Shown here piece by piece: positions 12,701 through 33,491 of a stretch of 64,000 bases of DNA. The position numbers were made by a program, and so were the translations under genes. Source of the DNA: Sacculina carcini. Lineage: Eukaryota > Arthropoda > Thecostraca > Sacculinidae. Location of the stretch: assembly GCA_916048095.2 (NCBI GenBank), contig OU696573.1, forward strand, positions 124,001 through 188,000, read 5' to 3'. Within the stretch, counting starts at the first letter, position 1; every line of letters starts with the position of its first letter. Below the pieces are notes generated by a model. The model searched no databases, was not told the DNA's origin, and was given only the letters and a program-made list of their open reading frames with translations.

Positions 12701-13496
12701 CGATGTTAAATTTGAGCAAAATCCCAAAATTTCCTTATACGATCGGCGTTAATAATAGTTATGTAAAGTCAATAGTAAAATGTGTATGCACTTCCTCTTT
12801 CTTCGGTATATCGACTTATTACCGGAAAGTCAGAGCTTTCAATTGTTAAATGTTTCCCTGTCACGAAAAGAATGCAACGGAACTCTATATATAATGAAGA
12901 CGACTTAACCTAACCTGACTTGATCTCACCTAACCTGACTTATCCTGTAGGATCCGGGCTGTAGCGCTCATATTTCATTTGTTGCCATATGTGAATTTGT
13001 CCACTTGTTGGAGTAAGTATAATTTGGTTTAAATTATATATTATATTCTTTTGTTATTTACGCAAGCAAGCTAGAATGAAAGATGAAAAAACTACTGGAG
13101 TTCAACTTGAAAGCAATAGTGGCCCCAAAAAGTGCAAACTTACGAACTTCTGGTTTGTTTTTAAATCATGCTATACGTAACGCTGTGTAGCGCTTGTTTA
13201 AATAGTTGGAACATTTCCCGTGCACAGAAATCGAATTTGACGACTGCCAGTCGCTAAAGTCTGATTGTTGAGTGGTTATATTGTGTTGGAATGGCGGCTG
13301 AACAAACACGTAATTCTGCTGCAGTCATCCAGCTGTGACTTTATCAATACGGTTTCCTGATTGCAGCTCGTCAGTAGATCCATACCAGACCAGCCGTCAC
13401 TCGACCTATCACTCGACCACGCATTGTTTTATGCTTTTCAGTCACGAAAAGAATAGATCGTGCGCAATATGTATATAGTCAATCTAGCCTAACTTC

Positions 13497-13555
13497 ACTA
13501 GTGTTATCAAAAATATTCACAATTTCACTAGTGTTATCAAAAATATTCACAATTT
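13497..13555. repeat. 29-bp tandem duplication
   Basis: The unit ttcactagtgttatcaaaaa plus tattcacaa is present twice head to tail. It has no visible function. Confidence 0.8.
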
Positions 13556-13932
13556 AATCGTTTCCAATTTCCTATACATTTTATCATTTTTCCCCAAAAT
13601 TTCAAATATCGCAATGAAGTTGGGGTAAAACCGATGCATTGTAATATTCTTCTCTATTCCAGTATGCACCGATAAAGTTGAAAAATAGGGCAATTGAAAC
13701 AGCATATATGCATCATTTAACATGATTACTACGACGATTTTCTCATCGTAGAAATGAGTCAACTGAGTTCAGTTAGTCAGAGCAGCAAAAACACACCACA
13801 AGTCGCGCAACGCAATAACCAATCATAACATCACAGTGGCAACACCAGAATTTATCAATGGGGAGGGCTAAACCAAGATGCAGGACCTGGCTAAACATTA
13901 CGAACTATACTCGAAATTTTCATGTTTGTAAT

Positions 13933-14006
13933 TTGTGGCGGTTCAGGAGGGCTTGACACATTTGGGGGGCTTCAGCACCTGTAATACCCCCGTGGTGCCG
14001 CCACTG
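13933..14006. mobile_element. Short remnant of a CAGTGGCGG-type hAT-like MITE
   Basis: The left end reads TGTGGCGGTTCAGGAGGG. The right end, reverse complemented, reads CAGTGGCGGCACCACGGGGG. These resemble the ends of the better-preserved element at 22285-22581, including the internal phrase GGGGGGCTTCAG. No target-site duplication is seen, so it is an internally deleted or eroded copy. Confidence 0.5.
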
Positions 14007-14223
14007 TAACAGAACCGGTGCGAAATGAATCCAACAGACCAAGTTCAGCCGAATTCACGGTGATCAATGGTCGCACTATTGTTTACCATATTTCGCAAGT
14101 CGGTCACGTGAGCAACATACGCGCATACAAACGCGTTGTGCAAGATGTACTTGCACAACGCATAACGTTCTCGTCAAGTAGAAATGACCTCTAGTTCAAC
14201 GAATATTCGAAACTAACACGACT

Positions 14224-14514
14224 CATTGGCGGACCCAGAGGAAGGGGGCACGGGGGTTGAAGCCCACTCCTAAAATATTTCATCAACTCCTCATAACCAA
14301 GAGATTCACTAAAAGTAGTCAAGGAAAAGTAGTTTTTTGTAGTTTGTTGGTATAAGTATTATTGCAAAGCATATTCGCGCATGATGCGTTTGTAAATGTG
14401 TGTGTATATGTCATTGAAAAACAAATTTCAGCCCCCGCAAATCATTCTGCCCTCCCCAAACTGCACTCTGGATCCGCTACTGCCTCCCAAAATCACGATC
14501 TGCATCCGCCACTG
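14224..14514. mobile_element. Degenerate hAT-like MITE of the CAGTGGCGG type
   Basis: The left end is CATTGGCGGACCCAGAGG. The right side has two nested end-like sequences: reverse complement CAGTAGCGGATCCAGAG (inner, ending near 14482) and CAGTGGCGGATGCAGATCG (outer, ending 14514). The body is AT-rich without an open frame. No clear 8-bp duplication flanks either pair of ends. It may be a nested or rearranged copy. Confidence 0.5.
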
Positions 14515-15675
14515 AGACTAATGTTAGTAGATGATATGAAATATCAAAATATACCGTAAATGTTCCAACTATACAACACATTGTTCAAAATACGGCAAAA
14601 AATTAGTTCAAAATGTTTTCACCACTTCTGCCACAAGTAACAATTCAATATTCCTCTCTAAAAAACAATACCAAGTTCAAATGAATGTCTTCATATATTC
14701 GTCCTCGAACTTCGCCTAATAATTTTCCTCGTCAGTATATCTCAGTGCATGGTGATCAAGATTGCGCATAATCGCCGCGAGGAATTCTCCTTATAATACT
14801 CCAATAATCTCAGCTATGAGTTGCGAAACTTAATGAGATAAATACGCAATGAAAGGTAAACGTAAATAAACGTCAATGAGGTGAATGAGGTGAAATATCC
14901 AAAATGCCGGATTGAAAGAGCATTTGCGGCTAATGAGAATTAAAATAATTGTAAATTGGTAGTTGTAAACGATGTGACAGTGTTTTTCAAAAAATCAGGT
15001 GGAACTCATTGTTGGTGCGTGGAGAAATGATACTCTTTGCTTCTTGCTATCATTCACTACATAGTTCAACACATGCGGACACTTTTCCCCTGATTCACAT
15101 GATTCACAAGCACGTTTTGCGTCAACTCGCACACACCCTGGCTGAGTTAGCCGGCGACTCGTGGGTCCGACAGACTATCTGGTCTCGTCGGTTCTGATCT
15201 GAGCGTCGTTGTAGTCGCCTGGTGGCAGCATCGGTCCACACTTCATCGATCCACTAACACCGCGCCTCTCACACATTCCTCGTCCTGCATGCTATGTCCC
15301 ACCGTCGTCTTCCGACCACGGTCATACAGAGAACAAATTTGGTGTGAAATAAAATATCGAAGGCTCTTATTTATATTTTAAGAAATATTGGTAAACATAC
15401 ATTAATAGAATACAAATCATTATTGACTTTTGTCCCCTCATAAAAGATGTTGTTGTTATGGAAAACAATACCATCTAATCAATGCTAGTTTGATTAGTTT
15501 AAATGAAAAAGTAATTTTGTGTTTTTAGCAGCGATTTTTAGAAACATATATTAGATGTATGTTGATCTGTACAGCATACATGTATGTATGTATGTACGCA
15601 TGGTATGTTTGTTTGTGTCTACATACCACTGACCGCTACCATTGCACAGTTCTGATGCACATGTGTGATATACTG

Positions 15676-16220
15676 TAAGACATATAGACAGATAGACTCC
15701 TCACTGTAAGACAGATAGACAGATAGACTCCTCACTGTAAGACAGATAGACAGATAGACTCCTCACTGTAAGACAGATAGACAGATAGACTCCTCACTGT
15801 AAGTCAGATAGACAGATAGACTCCTCACTGTAAGACAGATAGACAGATAGACTCCTCACTGTAAGACAGATAGACAGATAGACTCCTCACTGTAAGACAG
15901 ATAGACAGATATACTCCTCACTGTAAGACAGATAGACAGATAGACCCCTCACTGTAAGACAGATAGACAGATAGACTCCTCACTGTAAGACAGATAGACA
16001 GATAGACAGATAGACTCCTCACTGTAAGACAGATAGACAGATAGACTCCTCACTGTAAGACAGATAGACAGATAGACTCCTCACTGTAAGACAGATAGAC
16101 AGATATACTCCTCACTGTAAGACAGATAGACAGATAGACTCCTCAGTATAAGACAGATAGATAGATAGACTCCACACTGTAAGACAGATAGACAGATATA
16201 CTCCTCACTGTAAGACAGAT
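15676..16220. repeat. 31-bp minisatellite, about 17 copies
   Basis: The unit is gacagatagacagatagact followed by cctcactgtaa. Copies are head to tail with few substitutions, and one copy carries an extra gacagata step. The GACAGATA/GATA composition gives it a GATA-like nature. There are no spacers, so it is not a CRISPR array. Confidence 0.95.
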
Positions 16221-17068
16221 GTCAACTGACTGATTATATTCTGTAATAATGAATCCATATTAACTAATAATTAATTATGATCTTATTATTTATTTATTAA
16301 TATTAACTGTTTACTGCGACACGGATTGTTAAACAGATGTATTAAATTTATTGGTATTCTGTTTATGTATGTTACTTATGTTCAAGCAATGAAAAATTTC
16401 GCTCGCATTCCACATTGACCATATTGTCCGCAAGTGAAACATCGGGATGTCATTTAAGAGCGAGTTTATTACGTAATAACATCACTTGATCATGCATTGC
16501 AGGAACATTATATGAAACAATCATTCTATATTCACTCACTGTGTTTCAATCACTGACGCTAGTTTCATCGCTTTTTGTGTGACAATGACAAATATCTCAT
16601 GACAATCACGGATTGACCGAGTTCATTGCGAGCCCATCTAACTACCACTCAATGTTACCTGTACACTGAACAAACAGTTGCTGCTAACTATGCGTAATGA
16701 GGAATCAGTTTGCTTGATTTCGCCCTCGGTATCATCACCGACCGACACAAACAAACACACTTTCTTCTAACATGCATGTAAGGTCGTACATCTGGTTACA
16801 AATCACCCAAATACCACTCGACCAGTAGACAACAATTATGCTGTCAGAATGCTGAGTCCTGAAAACAACACCTTGTTCATCACAACATCTCACAGATACA
16901 TTAGTAAAACGAGCATACAAACCCACCATAGCCACATGAAATACATATTGAGAAGTGGTTGAATGTTAGATAACACCAGGCCGTGGTGTGGAGGACATTC
17001 TGAGCTGTGCTGATCTCACACTGTCGCCGACGCATAAACGCGCATGGTCAAGCTGGATCACGTGACCA

Positions 17069-25238
<8,170 letters not shown>

Positions 25239-25415
25239 CTCTGACTGCTAGCACGGAGCTGTGATGTGATGCTGTCAAGCATTCATAACAATTACTACAT
25301 ATTAATGTTTAGCGAATGCTTAAATAACAAAGCGTGAGACAAACGCAAATTATTTAAATATTACAAATTGTTCACTGGCTTATGATCTGGTTAATTTGTA
25401 AGTGGTATAAGCTGG

Positions 25416-25456
<41 letters not shown>

Positions 25457-25645
25457 GAGGGGCAAATACTGAGCTAAAAAACCGACAAATAATTGAAGAA
25501 TTTTTGTCTGAGAGTGCTTGTACATGCAAGTGTGTGTATGTCAGTGTGGGTGTGTGTAGGGTTGGTTGGGTAATGAAATTGAATGTATTGTTTATGGTTC
25601 GTATGAAATGACTGAAGTCCGCCAGACCTTTTATACTGTACGGGA

Positions 25646-25736
<91 letters not shown>

Positions 25737-28013
25737 CTAGCGACCTCTAGCGACTTGTCTCAATGTGTGCTAAATACACCACTGTGTATCATTTGTATCA
25801 TATAATTGTGAGTATATTTGTGAAATTAAGCGTTCAATATTAGTATATGTAATGCCCGCTGGTGTGAGATAGAGAGAATATGGTTATGTTGACGGAGGAA
25901 AGAGAGAATTGTTATTCAGGCAGCGTGAGGGCACGTAGTGGTCGCGATCACCCCACACTGTATATTTGTCTTGATGTGTGAGTGTATTGGTGAATGGCGG
26001 ATGTCAGCATGATTGTCACGCATCATTAAGCACAACAGGCACGACATTATTCACTCACATCGTCAATACAGCCACACACTGTCGCTTGCATTGTTGATAG
26101 AAACCACTCTGTTTTTGAGCTCACCACTATAAATACATAAATATCCGGCACTACACATATTAACTGCCACTAACTGCCAGTAAACATATTATACACATAT
26201 TATAGAGATACACAATATAGTTAGTCATGCGATGTATGGCCACACACACACACACACTCACACATATACACGACACACACACACACACGCAAACATGAAG
26301 ATTTGGGAAAGTTAGCGATATGCAAAACAGCAATTTGGTAGCAACTAAGCCGCATTGCTACGTAAAAATAAATTGTTTTATTTAAATTGAATTGCAAAGT
26401 TATCATATTTAAATTAATAAATATATTATTTATGGCTGACTAAATTACTTGATTAATTTACTCGTTATTATATTCATTATATGTTATTTTACGTTATTTT
26501 TTTATCTTAGTTTGTTAGGATTTTATATATACCCTTTCATTTATTGTCTGAGGTTTGTTTTTTCTTCATTTTTTCTTCATCCCCAATTGTTCGTTAAATT
26601 CGATATGTTCGTTATTTGATGTATTCTTAGAACATTAGCAGAAAGTGCAGTAACAGTGTGAGCTTGCAAGTGACAACACTGTGAATGCAAGTGTTCAAAT
26701 GATCAGCAATGGCGTCGTGTATCAGTGTCTGTGCTGACTCGCCCATGAGCAGGCATCAGTGTACGGGGCGTCATGAGGTCATTAGTGGCAATAGGCCGCG
26801 CGTGAACACCGCTGTCACACATGATCAGAATGATCAACGAGAAATGCGTGAGTGAGTGGTGGCCAGTATGGTGGCCAGTGTGGTTAAGATATTCTGTGCT
26901 CAACTATCGCTCGTTTCCTCATAATTACACGGGAAGATGCTGATGAGCGTTGCACGTGGACTGGACAACAGACATGTTATTTTCCCAACACTGTTCTCTG
27001 TAAGCTGTTTCGAACACGACTTTGTTTCATGACATTAGAGTTCGCTGCTGGATTCGTCAGTAATAAGTCACACGAGAAGGAAACATTAGCCAACAACGTA
27101 AAAACTAAATGAACGGAGCATTTCTCAACATCCTAGTAATATTTACCGCTAATATAAAAATTTGTCACTTGTGTATTGCCAAGACCAGGCTATATTGATG
27201 GCTAGTATACATTATATGATCCAATAAATTTCAAACCACACTAGATAAAATTTAGCTAGACTGCACGAATGGACGGTCAAATATCCCAGTTGTCAGTGTG
27301 AATAAATACGACCTGCTTGAACAAGTGAACTGATGAAACTCACAACAGACAAGCCGGCGGGGAAACACACTCACTGTTATCTGCAGTGAAAACGCGTGAT
27401 CAATACACACACTCACACATAAGAGCTATGTGAACCACCATGAAACCCGACCAGCACTGGGAAAAATTACTCTATCTCGCGCGCGCCCAGTGCAGGCAGT
27501 CGAAATGCAAACAAACTGTGTGGCACCAGCACGCGCACATCGTCGGCTGCTCAGCTGATGCGACCGCCTCCTGTTGCCGGCTCGCGCTGCTCGATCGATG
27601 CTGGCGGCCGGGCACGCGCCACACAGCACGTGCTAACAACAGTCGGGCACTCACACTTGCCCGCCACTCAGCACGTCGTGTGTCATAATCAAACAACACT
27701 CTCACTTAATTAACAGTCGTGTCACCCACCCAACCATTCACAATAAACCCCCATCGCTCACGATAAACACACACACACACACAACATACACGAGTGTTTT
27801 TACTGTTGTGGGGACATTGATATCGTCACAAGTAGTGACACAAATTCCGTGTGCTAGTATGTAATTAAGTTATGATGCGTTGTTGATTGATGATGTGTGC
27901 TGTTTGTGTGACAATTATGACAATGTGGGTGACAATTTGCTAGTTGGGCATCTGCAGTTGACAAGACGTGTATTTCAACAAAAATAAAAAACACCAAAAT
28001 TGAAAACCATAAA
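25239..28013. other. Intergenic region upstream of GluN1 and downstream of Tom5
   Basis: No coding exon is supported. The region contains a (TA)n patch near 25430, the (GT)n tract below and AT-rich sequence around 26.4-26.6 kb. The GluN1 promoter and leader should be on its left side. The GC-rich stretch at 27.47-27.68 kb has open frames on both strands but nothing recognisable. Confidence 0.45.
25646..25733. repeat. (GT)n microsatellite
   Basis: GT dinucleotide run with one TA-type interruption near 25671, about 0.4 kb upstream of the GluN1 start codon. Confidence 0.95.
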
Positions 28014-28019
28014 TTTATT
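28014..28019 (-). promoter_or_regulatory. Candidate poly(A) signal for Tom5
   Basis: Minus-strand AATAAA (plus TTTATT), about 140 bases past the Tom5 stop codon and followed by A/T-rich sequence. Position and strand fit a short 3' UTR. Confidence 0.55.
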
Positions 28020-28157
28020 GATGGCGCACATTCACATCGTTTCACAATCTCACAGCGCAAACGTGAAAACAATGACAATCAATTATCGACACAAACACAC
28101 TGGACGACAAGACAACATGCACTCGGCGGTGCCTGAACAAGTGGCCCAAGCTCCTGT

Positions 28158-28816
28158 TCACGTGTCCTCGATGAAACGCAAGATGGACGGCACTGCCAAC
28201 ACAATATTCAACGAGCAAATACAAATGTGTCCACAACGTCGACGACTACAGCCCTGTCCTACAGACATCATCAACATGAATAATGTCACGACAAGGAAAA
28301 ACAGCGTGAATCTAGAGCAGGACATCTTAACCGAGGGTATCCATACCCCTTAAGGGCATGGGAACTAAAGGCCGGTGGTCTGGGAGTCGATTTCTGGGTA
28401 CTGGCAGTTTTATTAAAAATACTATACTTATCATTTCAGTAAAAGGACAATAAAATCATCAAAAGTTATGTTTTTCCTAGCAATATGTATCTACACTACA
28501 GCAAATTCAAGCGATTAAAATACTAGTGGATCTTGAAGACATACTGGCAAATAATAGGATTGGTGATAATTATTTGAACAGTCAAGTAAATGGGGCATGG
28601 GACCATATTCGATAATCCATTAGGGATATGGACCCATGAAAAGGTTGAAAAGATCCCCTGAAGAAGAGGGACATTGAACACAAACTGACCTGCCCTGATA
28701 ACAACGCATGTTGTCAGGAAGTAGGCGGCGTGACGCACGACCGCATCAAACGCCTTCCTGCGTATTTCCGTCTCCGATTGAGACTGCGGCAACGCTCGTG
28801 GCGGAAACCCGAACAT
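28158..28816 (-). CDS. TOMM5: Tom5-like small subunit of the mitochondrial outer-membrane translocase (53 aa, two exons)
   Basis: Tom5 is a tail-anchored helper in the TOM complex that imports proteins into mitochondria. Exon 1 is 28816-28690, encoding MFGFPPRALPQSQS through a single hydrophobic segment (YFLTTCVVIRA), with donor GCAG|gtcagt in phase 1. Exon 2 is 28192-28158; acceptor gttggcag is followed by a tail VPSILRFIEDT and TGA. The joined protein is 53 residues, close to the 51 of human TOMM5. It follows the family pattern position by position: a short N-terminal segment, a charged helix (ETEIRRKAFDAVVR), one membrane span, then VxPxILxxxxD. A poly(A) hexamer lies in the right place. 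The match was made by eye from a remembered short protein, so the call is likely but needs a profile search. The first exon starts at ATG 28816, head to head with Hook once the intervening LINE is discounted. Confidence 0.68.
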
Positions 28817-29427
28817 GACGTGGCGTAATCAACACGCACTAATCAACAGCGACAAATACAACTAGCGCTCGTCACTGCACACAAGTCACACCAATGAGTC
28901 ACCAAGCAAGTCGTATCAGTAAATCATCAATCATGTACACAATGCATCCACCAGCTATGCTAGTTTCAATATGCATGTTACCCAATGTGTTGCGCAGCGC
29001 AAGAGGAAAATGTCGGCATAAGTAGTCCAATTAGACTAGATATTTATGCTGACAAGTACACAAATCAGGTTAAATATAAACTCTCGGCGCTAACCATAAA
29101 ATAAATATAAATACAATACTTTTGAGTACAACCAATCTTGACATACTGTTCTTCAAAAAACTGAAGTACTTTACTTAAACATATACATGTAAAGCACCAG
29201 CTCAACTCTTTCAACACTACACAACGCATTGAAAAATTATCTGGAATTATCTGCTAGTGTCACAAATTAAGTAAGGGCAGAGTCGGCAGAATCGGGTTTG
29301 GGCGTCACCTATACATTTACCAAGTATCAAAACACAACCAAGTACAAACCTCATATTAAAATAGAAAAATATCAACCCACATACACAAACTGTTACCGAA
29401 TATATTCAATATATAAAAAACAACCGC
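28817..29427. other. Intergenic segment upstream of Tom5
   Basis: No gene is seen. Before the LINE inserted, this segment plus 35101-35456 formed about 0.97 kb between the start codons of Tom5 and Hook, so it may hold part of a shared promoter. Confidence 0.4.
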
Positions 29428-29682
29428 ATACACATGTGTTGTTGTTGTTGTTGTTGTTAAGCACTTCGGCCGAATTCGACCATTTCGCGCATAAACTGTC
29501 TTATGTCAGCACTGTCATATGTCTAGTCAACGTCGTATTCAGGCAACGAGGCTTGGGCAAGGAGCTGCCCAATGTAAAAAGGATGCGACATTAAAGAATG
29601 AAAATAAAATGTGGGAACGTTCCAAAACGATATGATTTTAGAACAATAGTTACACGTCTCTCGGATGCAGAGAAAAAAAAAA

Positions 29683-32600
29683 TTATATTGCACTGTCCAG
29701 GCCGGATTCACGGAGAAACTCGAACATCAATCTGTATATCTCAGGGTTTTCTGAACCCAGAATTGTGCTGAGGTTCGGGACCAGTTGTTGGCTCGCTAAA
29801 TACCGTAGAAGTGAGCGGCGCTGCCGCCTATAACTCACGCAATGTATGAGGACATGCTCGACCGTGAGAGGGGAGCTGCATTCTATGCAAATTGGCGGAG
29901 GTAATCTATCAATCAGAAAACTATGCGTTAGTCTAGTGTGCCCAATTCTCAGCCGACCCAACAGTCTCTCTTGTCTCGGGGAGATCGCTGCTGGCGCCGC
30001 GTGGGGACCCATCTGACCAATTACTCGTCCGAGGGCATATTGTGGTCTGAATTGGTTCCATCGTTCTCGGCAATGCATAAGCACTTTTTGGTCCACCAGC
30101 GAGTACACTAAGCTCTTACTGAACGGATACTGCTGTATTTGTACCTCGTTCAGGGCCATCTTTGCCTCTCGATCAGCGCGCTCGTTTCCCGGAATGCCTT
30201 TGTGAGCTGGAATCCAGACAAATTGACATGATTTACCCACACTTTTCAAATGATGGAAGCTGATTAAAATATGACGATGAATAAAATCCTGCGATGATAT
30301 CTGTGAAATATGTTGTAGAGCGGACTGCGAATCCGAAAAAATGATAGTGCTACTGAAATTGCACGATACTACCAACAACAGGGCGCGATAAATGGCGTAC
30401 AATTCCGCGTGAAAACATGAAACATATGATGGCAGGCGGTACTTGAACACTTGTTGAGGTAGCTGAGGCGCATTTGAGACTACTACAGCGCATCCTGCCC
30501 TGTCACCCATCTTTGAGCCATCAGTATAAATGTGGGTACAGTGACTTTGCGTGCCTGTAAATTCGGTGCACCGCGACCGCACCTCCGCATCGGTGACGGA
30601 CGCTACACTCGTTGTTATGTAAGAGATATGCGGGAGATCCGTCATCCAGGGCGGTGTCGGTGTAAATGCGCGAATACACGATGGAATGGATACACCCAGA
30701 TTGTTGATATAATTATTGACCCGTCTACTAAATGAGCACGCTAAAATACGACTACGAATGGAGTGTGAATGTTGGATGTCGATGTCATTAAAATTCATCA
30801 TCGGTTTTAGAATATGATTATGATCGATAAAAACTTTCATGGCGTATCTGAGAGAAATTTGTATCCTCCTCAGGCTTAGAGCCGGAATGCCGGTATAGGC
30901 CCGAAGCGCCTCCACCGGCGAGGTTCTGTGAGCACCCGTGATAATACGCAGACAATCGTTTTGAACCGTCTCAAGTCGGTGGAGCACTGACTGACTAGCC
31001 GCAGAGTAAACCTGAACGCCGTAGTCCATGACGGGCAGGACCAGTGTCCGGTATAGTCGCCTAAGCACCGCTTGGCTACCCCCGGCAAAACGATTGCCCG
31101 CAACTACGCTTAGTATGTTTAGGCGCTTCAGACATCTAGCTCTTAGATATTCGATATGGCTGTGCATATTTAACGTTCTGTCCAAAACAACACCGAGAAA
31201 AGTGTGAGATGATTTTTGTGGCACCTGTTCACCGGCAAGGGTTAATGCCTGATGGGACTTATGACCGTCGACCGAATAAACCACTACAGACGACTTACTA
31301 GCCGAAAATTTCAGCCTGTTCCTGCCAGCCCACTCAGAGAGTAAATCGAGACTTTCCTGTAGAACATGCATAATATGGAAAATGTCGTCGCCCTGAAACC
31401 AGATCGCACAGTCATCGGCGTATAATGAAAATGAGACACATGCTGGCAAGTCATCAAAAATATCATTAATCATGAGGTTAAAAAGCAGAGGCGAGATGCA
31501 GCTACCCTGTGGCAACCCTACAGATGAAATGTGCCAATCCGATAAAACGTTGTTGAGTCGCACACGGAAGCTTCTCTGTCCCAGTAAAAAATTTCTCAGA
31601 TAAAACGCCATATGCCCACGAAAACCCATATGAAATAGTTTATAAATGAGTATTTGAGGAATGACCGAGTCATACGCGTTCGAGATATCCAGGTAGACCA
31701 CCACCGTACATTTTTTCTCAGCAAAACCCATACGTATATGCTTTTCGAGCCGCACCACTTCATCCATCGCAGCGCAATTGGGGCGAAATGCGCTTTGGTG
31801 GCCGTCCAAAAGGCTATGGCGTTCGATCAGATGAGACAACCTGTGGGTGACCATGCGCTCGAGGAGTTTGCCGAGGCAACTGGTGAGAGTGATAGGTCGG
31901 TACGAGGACGCGCGCTGTTTAGTCTTACCTCTTTTCAGAATGGGCACTACCGTGCTTTGTTTCCATAGCTCGGGGAACGAGTGTTTTGTCCAGACTTGAT
32001 TGAAAAACGATAAAATATGGTGTTTAAAAGATGTGGAAATGTGTTTAAAAAATAGATAATGAATGCCGTCCGGCCCCACAGAAGTGTTTCCGGTTTCAGC
32101 AATAGATCTCTTAAGCTCGTGAATTGTGAAATTGTTGTTGTACGGCATGTGATGACTAGAAACAAATGCACATGGCGGGATGAAGGATCGAGATTGTGTA
32201 GTGCCACATGTCCCCGCACTATCGTTCACTCCTGAAGTGACCGATTGGAAGTGCCCGGCCAGTGCGTTGGACACATCCCTCGTGTCGGCAATTATCCGCT
32301 CGTCCACGATCAATACAGGATACCTTTGTTCTGAGGTGGTCCCGTTTAGTTTTCTAATTTTCTCCCAGATTTGTGAGATCGGTGTGGATGATGTGAATGA
32401 ATTTAAAAAAAATTGCCACGAACTAATTTTGGCATTTCTAATTATATTGCGTGCCCTGGCTCTTTCTCTACAGAAAACAACACGAGTTTCGGTGGTGTTC
32501 AGACGCTGGTGTCGCCGCAGCGCTCGTTTTCGTCGAGCGATCGCCTGACGACACTCATCGTCGAACCACGGCACCGGCCTTTTTTTCGGCGGACCATTTC

Positions 32601-33460
32601 TACGCGGTATGCACATACTGGCGGCACGAAGGATCGTTTCGTTAATTGTACGCAAAAATTCATTGGTGGATCTTAATTCATAATTCGCGGTTAATTCACA
32701 TGCCTGTGAGAAGGTGGACCAGTCGGCCCGCCGGAAACTCCAGCCCGGGACCCACTGTGACGACGGGACACACTCAGAAGTCGACACATATATCGGGTAG
32801 TGGTCCGACGACCGCATGTCAGAGTCCACCGACCACCCGAACCAACGGACTAATTCCGGCGAGCATATAGTCAGATCGATAGCTGACGAACCACCTGAAG
32901 AGATGTCGTACCTAGTCATAGACCCATCATTCAGGAGTATTAAAGAGTTGCGCAGAATAAAATTTCTAACCAATTCACCCTTTTCCGTTGTGTGCCCACT
33001 GCCCCAAATAGGATCATGTGCATTGAAGTCACCTACAATAAAAACCTTGTTACGCGAAGTTGAAACGATGTTGTCTAAAAGTGTGCTGAGTGATGTTGTT
33101 GAGACGTGTGGCGGTGAGTAAATACAATAAATATCAACCGGGCACTGGTGTAACATCACCGTGCAGGACACAGTCTGTATGTCGTTGTCAGCAGATGGCA
33201 GATTGAGCGCAGTGTACGGCAGGCAATTGTGAATATACACAGCCGCGCCTCCCCGGCGTCTACCTGACCCAGCAAAATCGGCTCTAAGAAATTGTGTAGC
33301 CTTGCAGCGAGAAATTATTGTCTTGAGGATGAAACCAGGTTTCCTGAAGGGCGATGATTTTCGGGGATGTGGAATGAAAATACTGCTCACATTCAGCCCA
33401 TTTTGACCCTAGCCCCCGGCAATTCCACTGCAATAAAAACAACGACATAAAATCACTCAT
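29683..33460 (-). pseudogene. Retrotransposon ORF2 (endonuclease, reverse transcriptase, RNase H), one frameshift
   Basis: The start is taken at ATG 33460, just after ORF1. The first part (33460-33284) carries the endonuclease opening LQWNCRGLG and QETWFHP, then meets TAG. The rest of the protein continues one frame over from about 33290 to 29683, a 1-nt difference in a T-rich stretch. Further endonuclease marks are GDFNAHDPIWG and SSDHYPI. Reverse transcriptase includes LPQGSCISPLLFN and YADDCAIW (31411-31422). RNase H has YTDGSKMG (about 30514-30528), HAELYAI, FSDSQSAL and IPAHKGIPGNERAD. The C-terminus has CIECSSP...EHVLIHC, a zinc-binding CCHC common in this group. The frameshift may be real decay or a sequencing error; nothing else in the frame is broken. 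Confidence 0.88.
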
Positions 33461-33491
33461 TAAAGTATTAAAAATAATTTGAAAGAGGACG

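Noticed and set aside
12904-12940. Telomere-like CCTAA steps
   Set aside because: Only a few imperfect AACCT/CCTAA steps with gaps. Not a telomeric array.
15676-16220. CRISPR-like regular 31-bp repeats
   Set aside because: The units are contiguous without unique spacers, and the window is animal DNA. It is a minisatellite.
27440-27705. GC-rich overlapping open frames on both strands
   Set aside because: No domain, no splice context and no family resemblance. Probably promoter-like GC-rich sequence.
28000-28353. Plus-strand open frame of 117 codons
   Set aside because: It lies antisense to the second Tom5 exon and its 3' UTR and has no recognisable feature.
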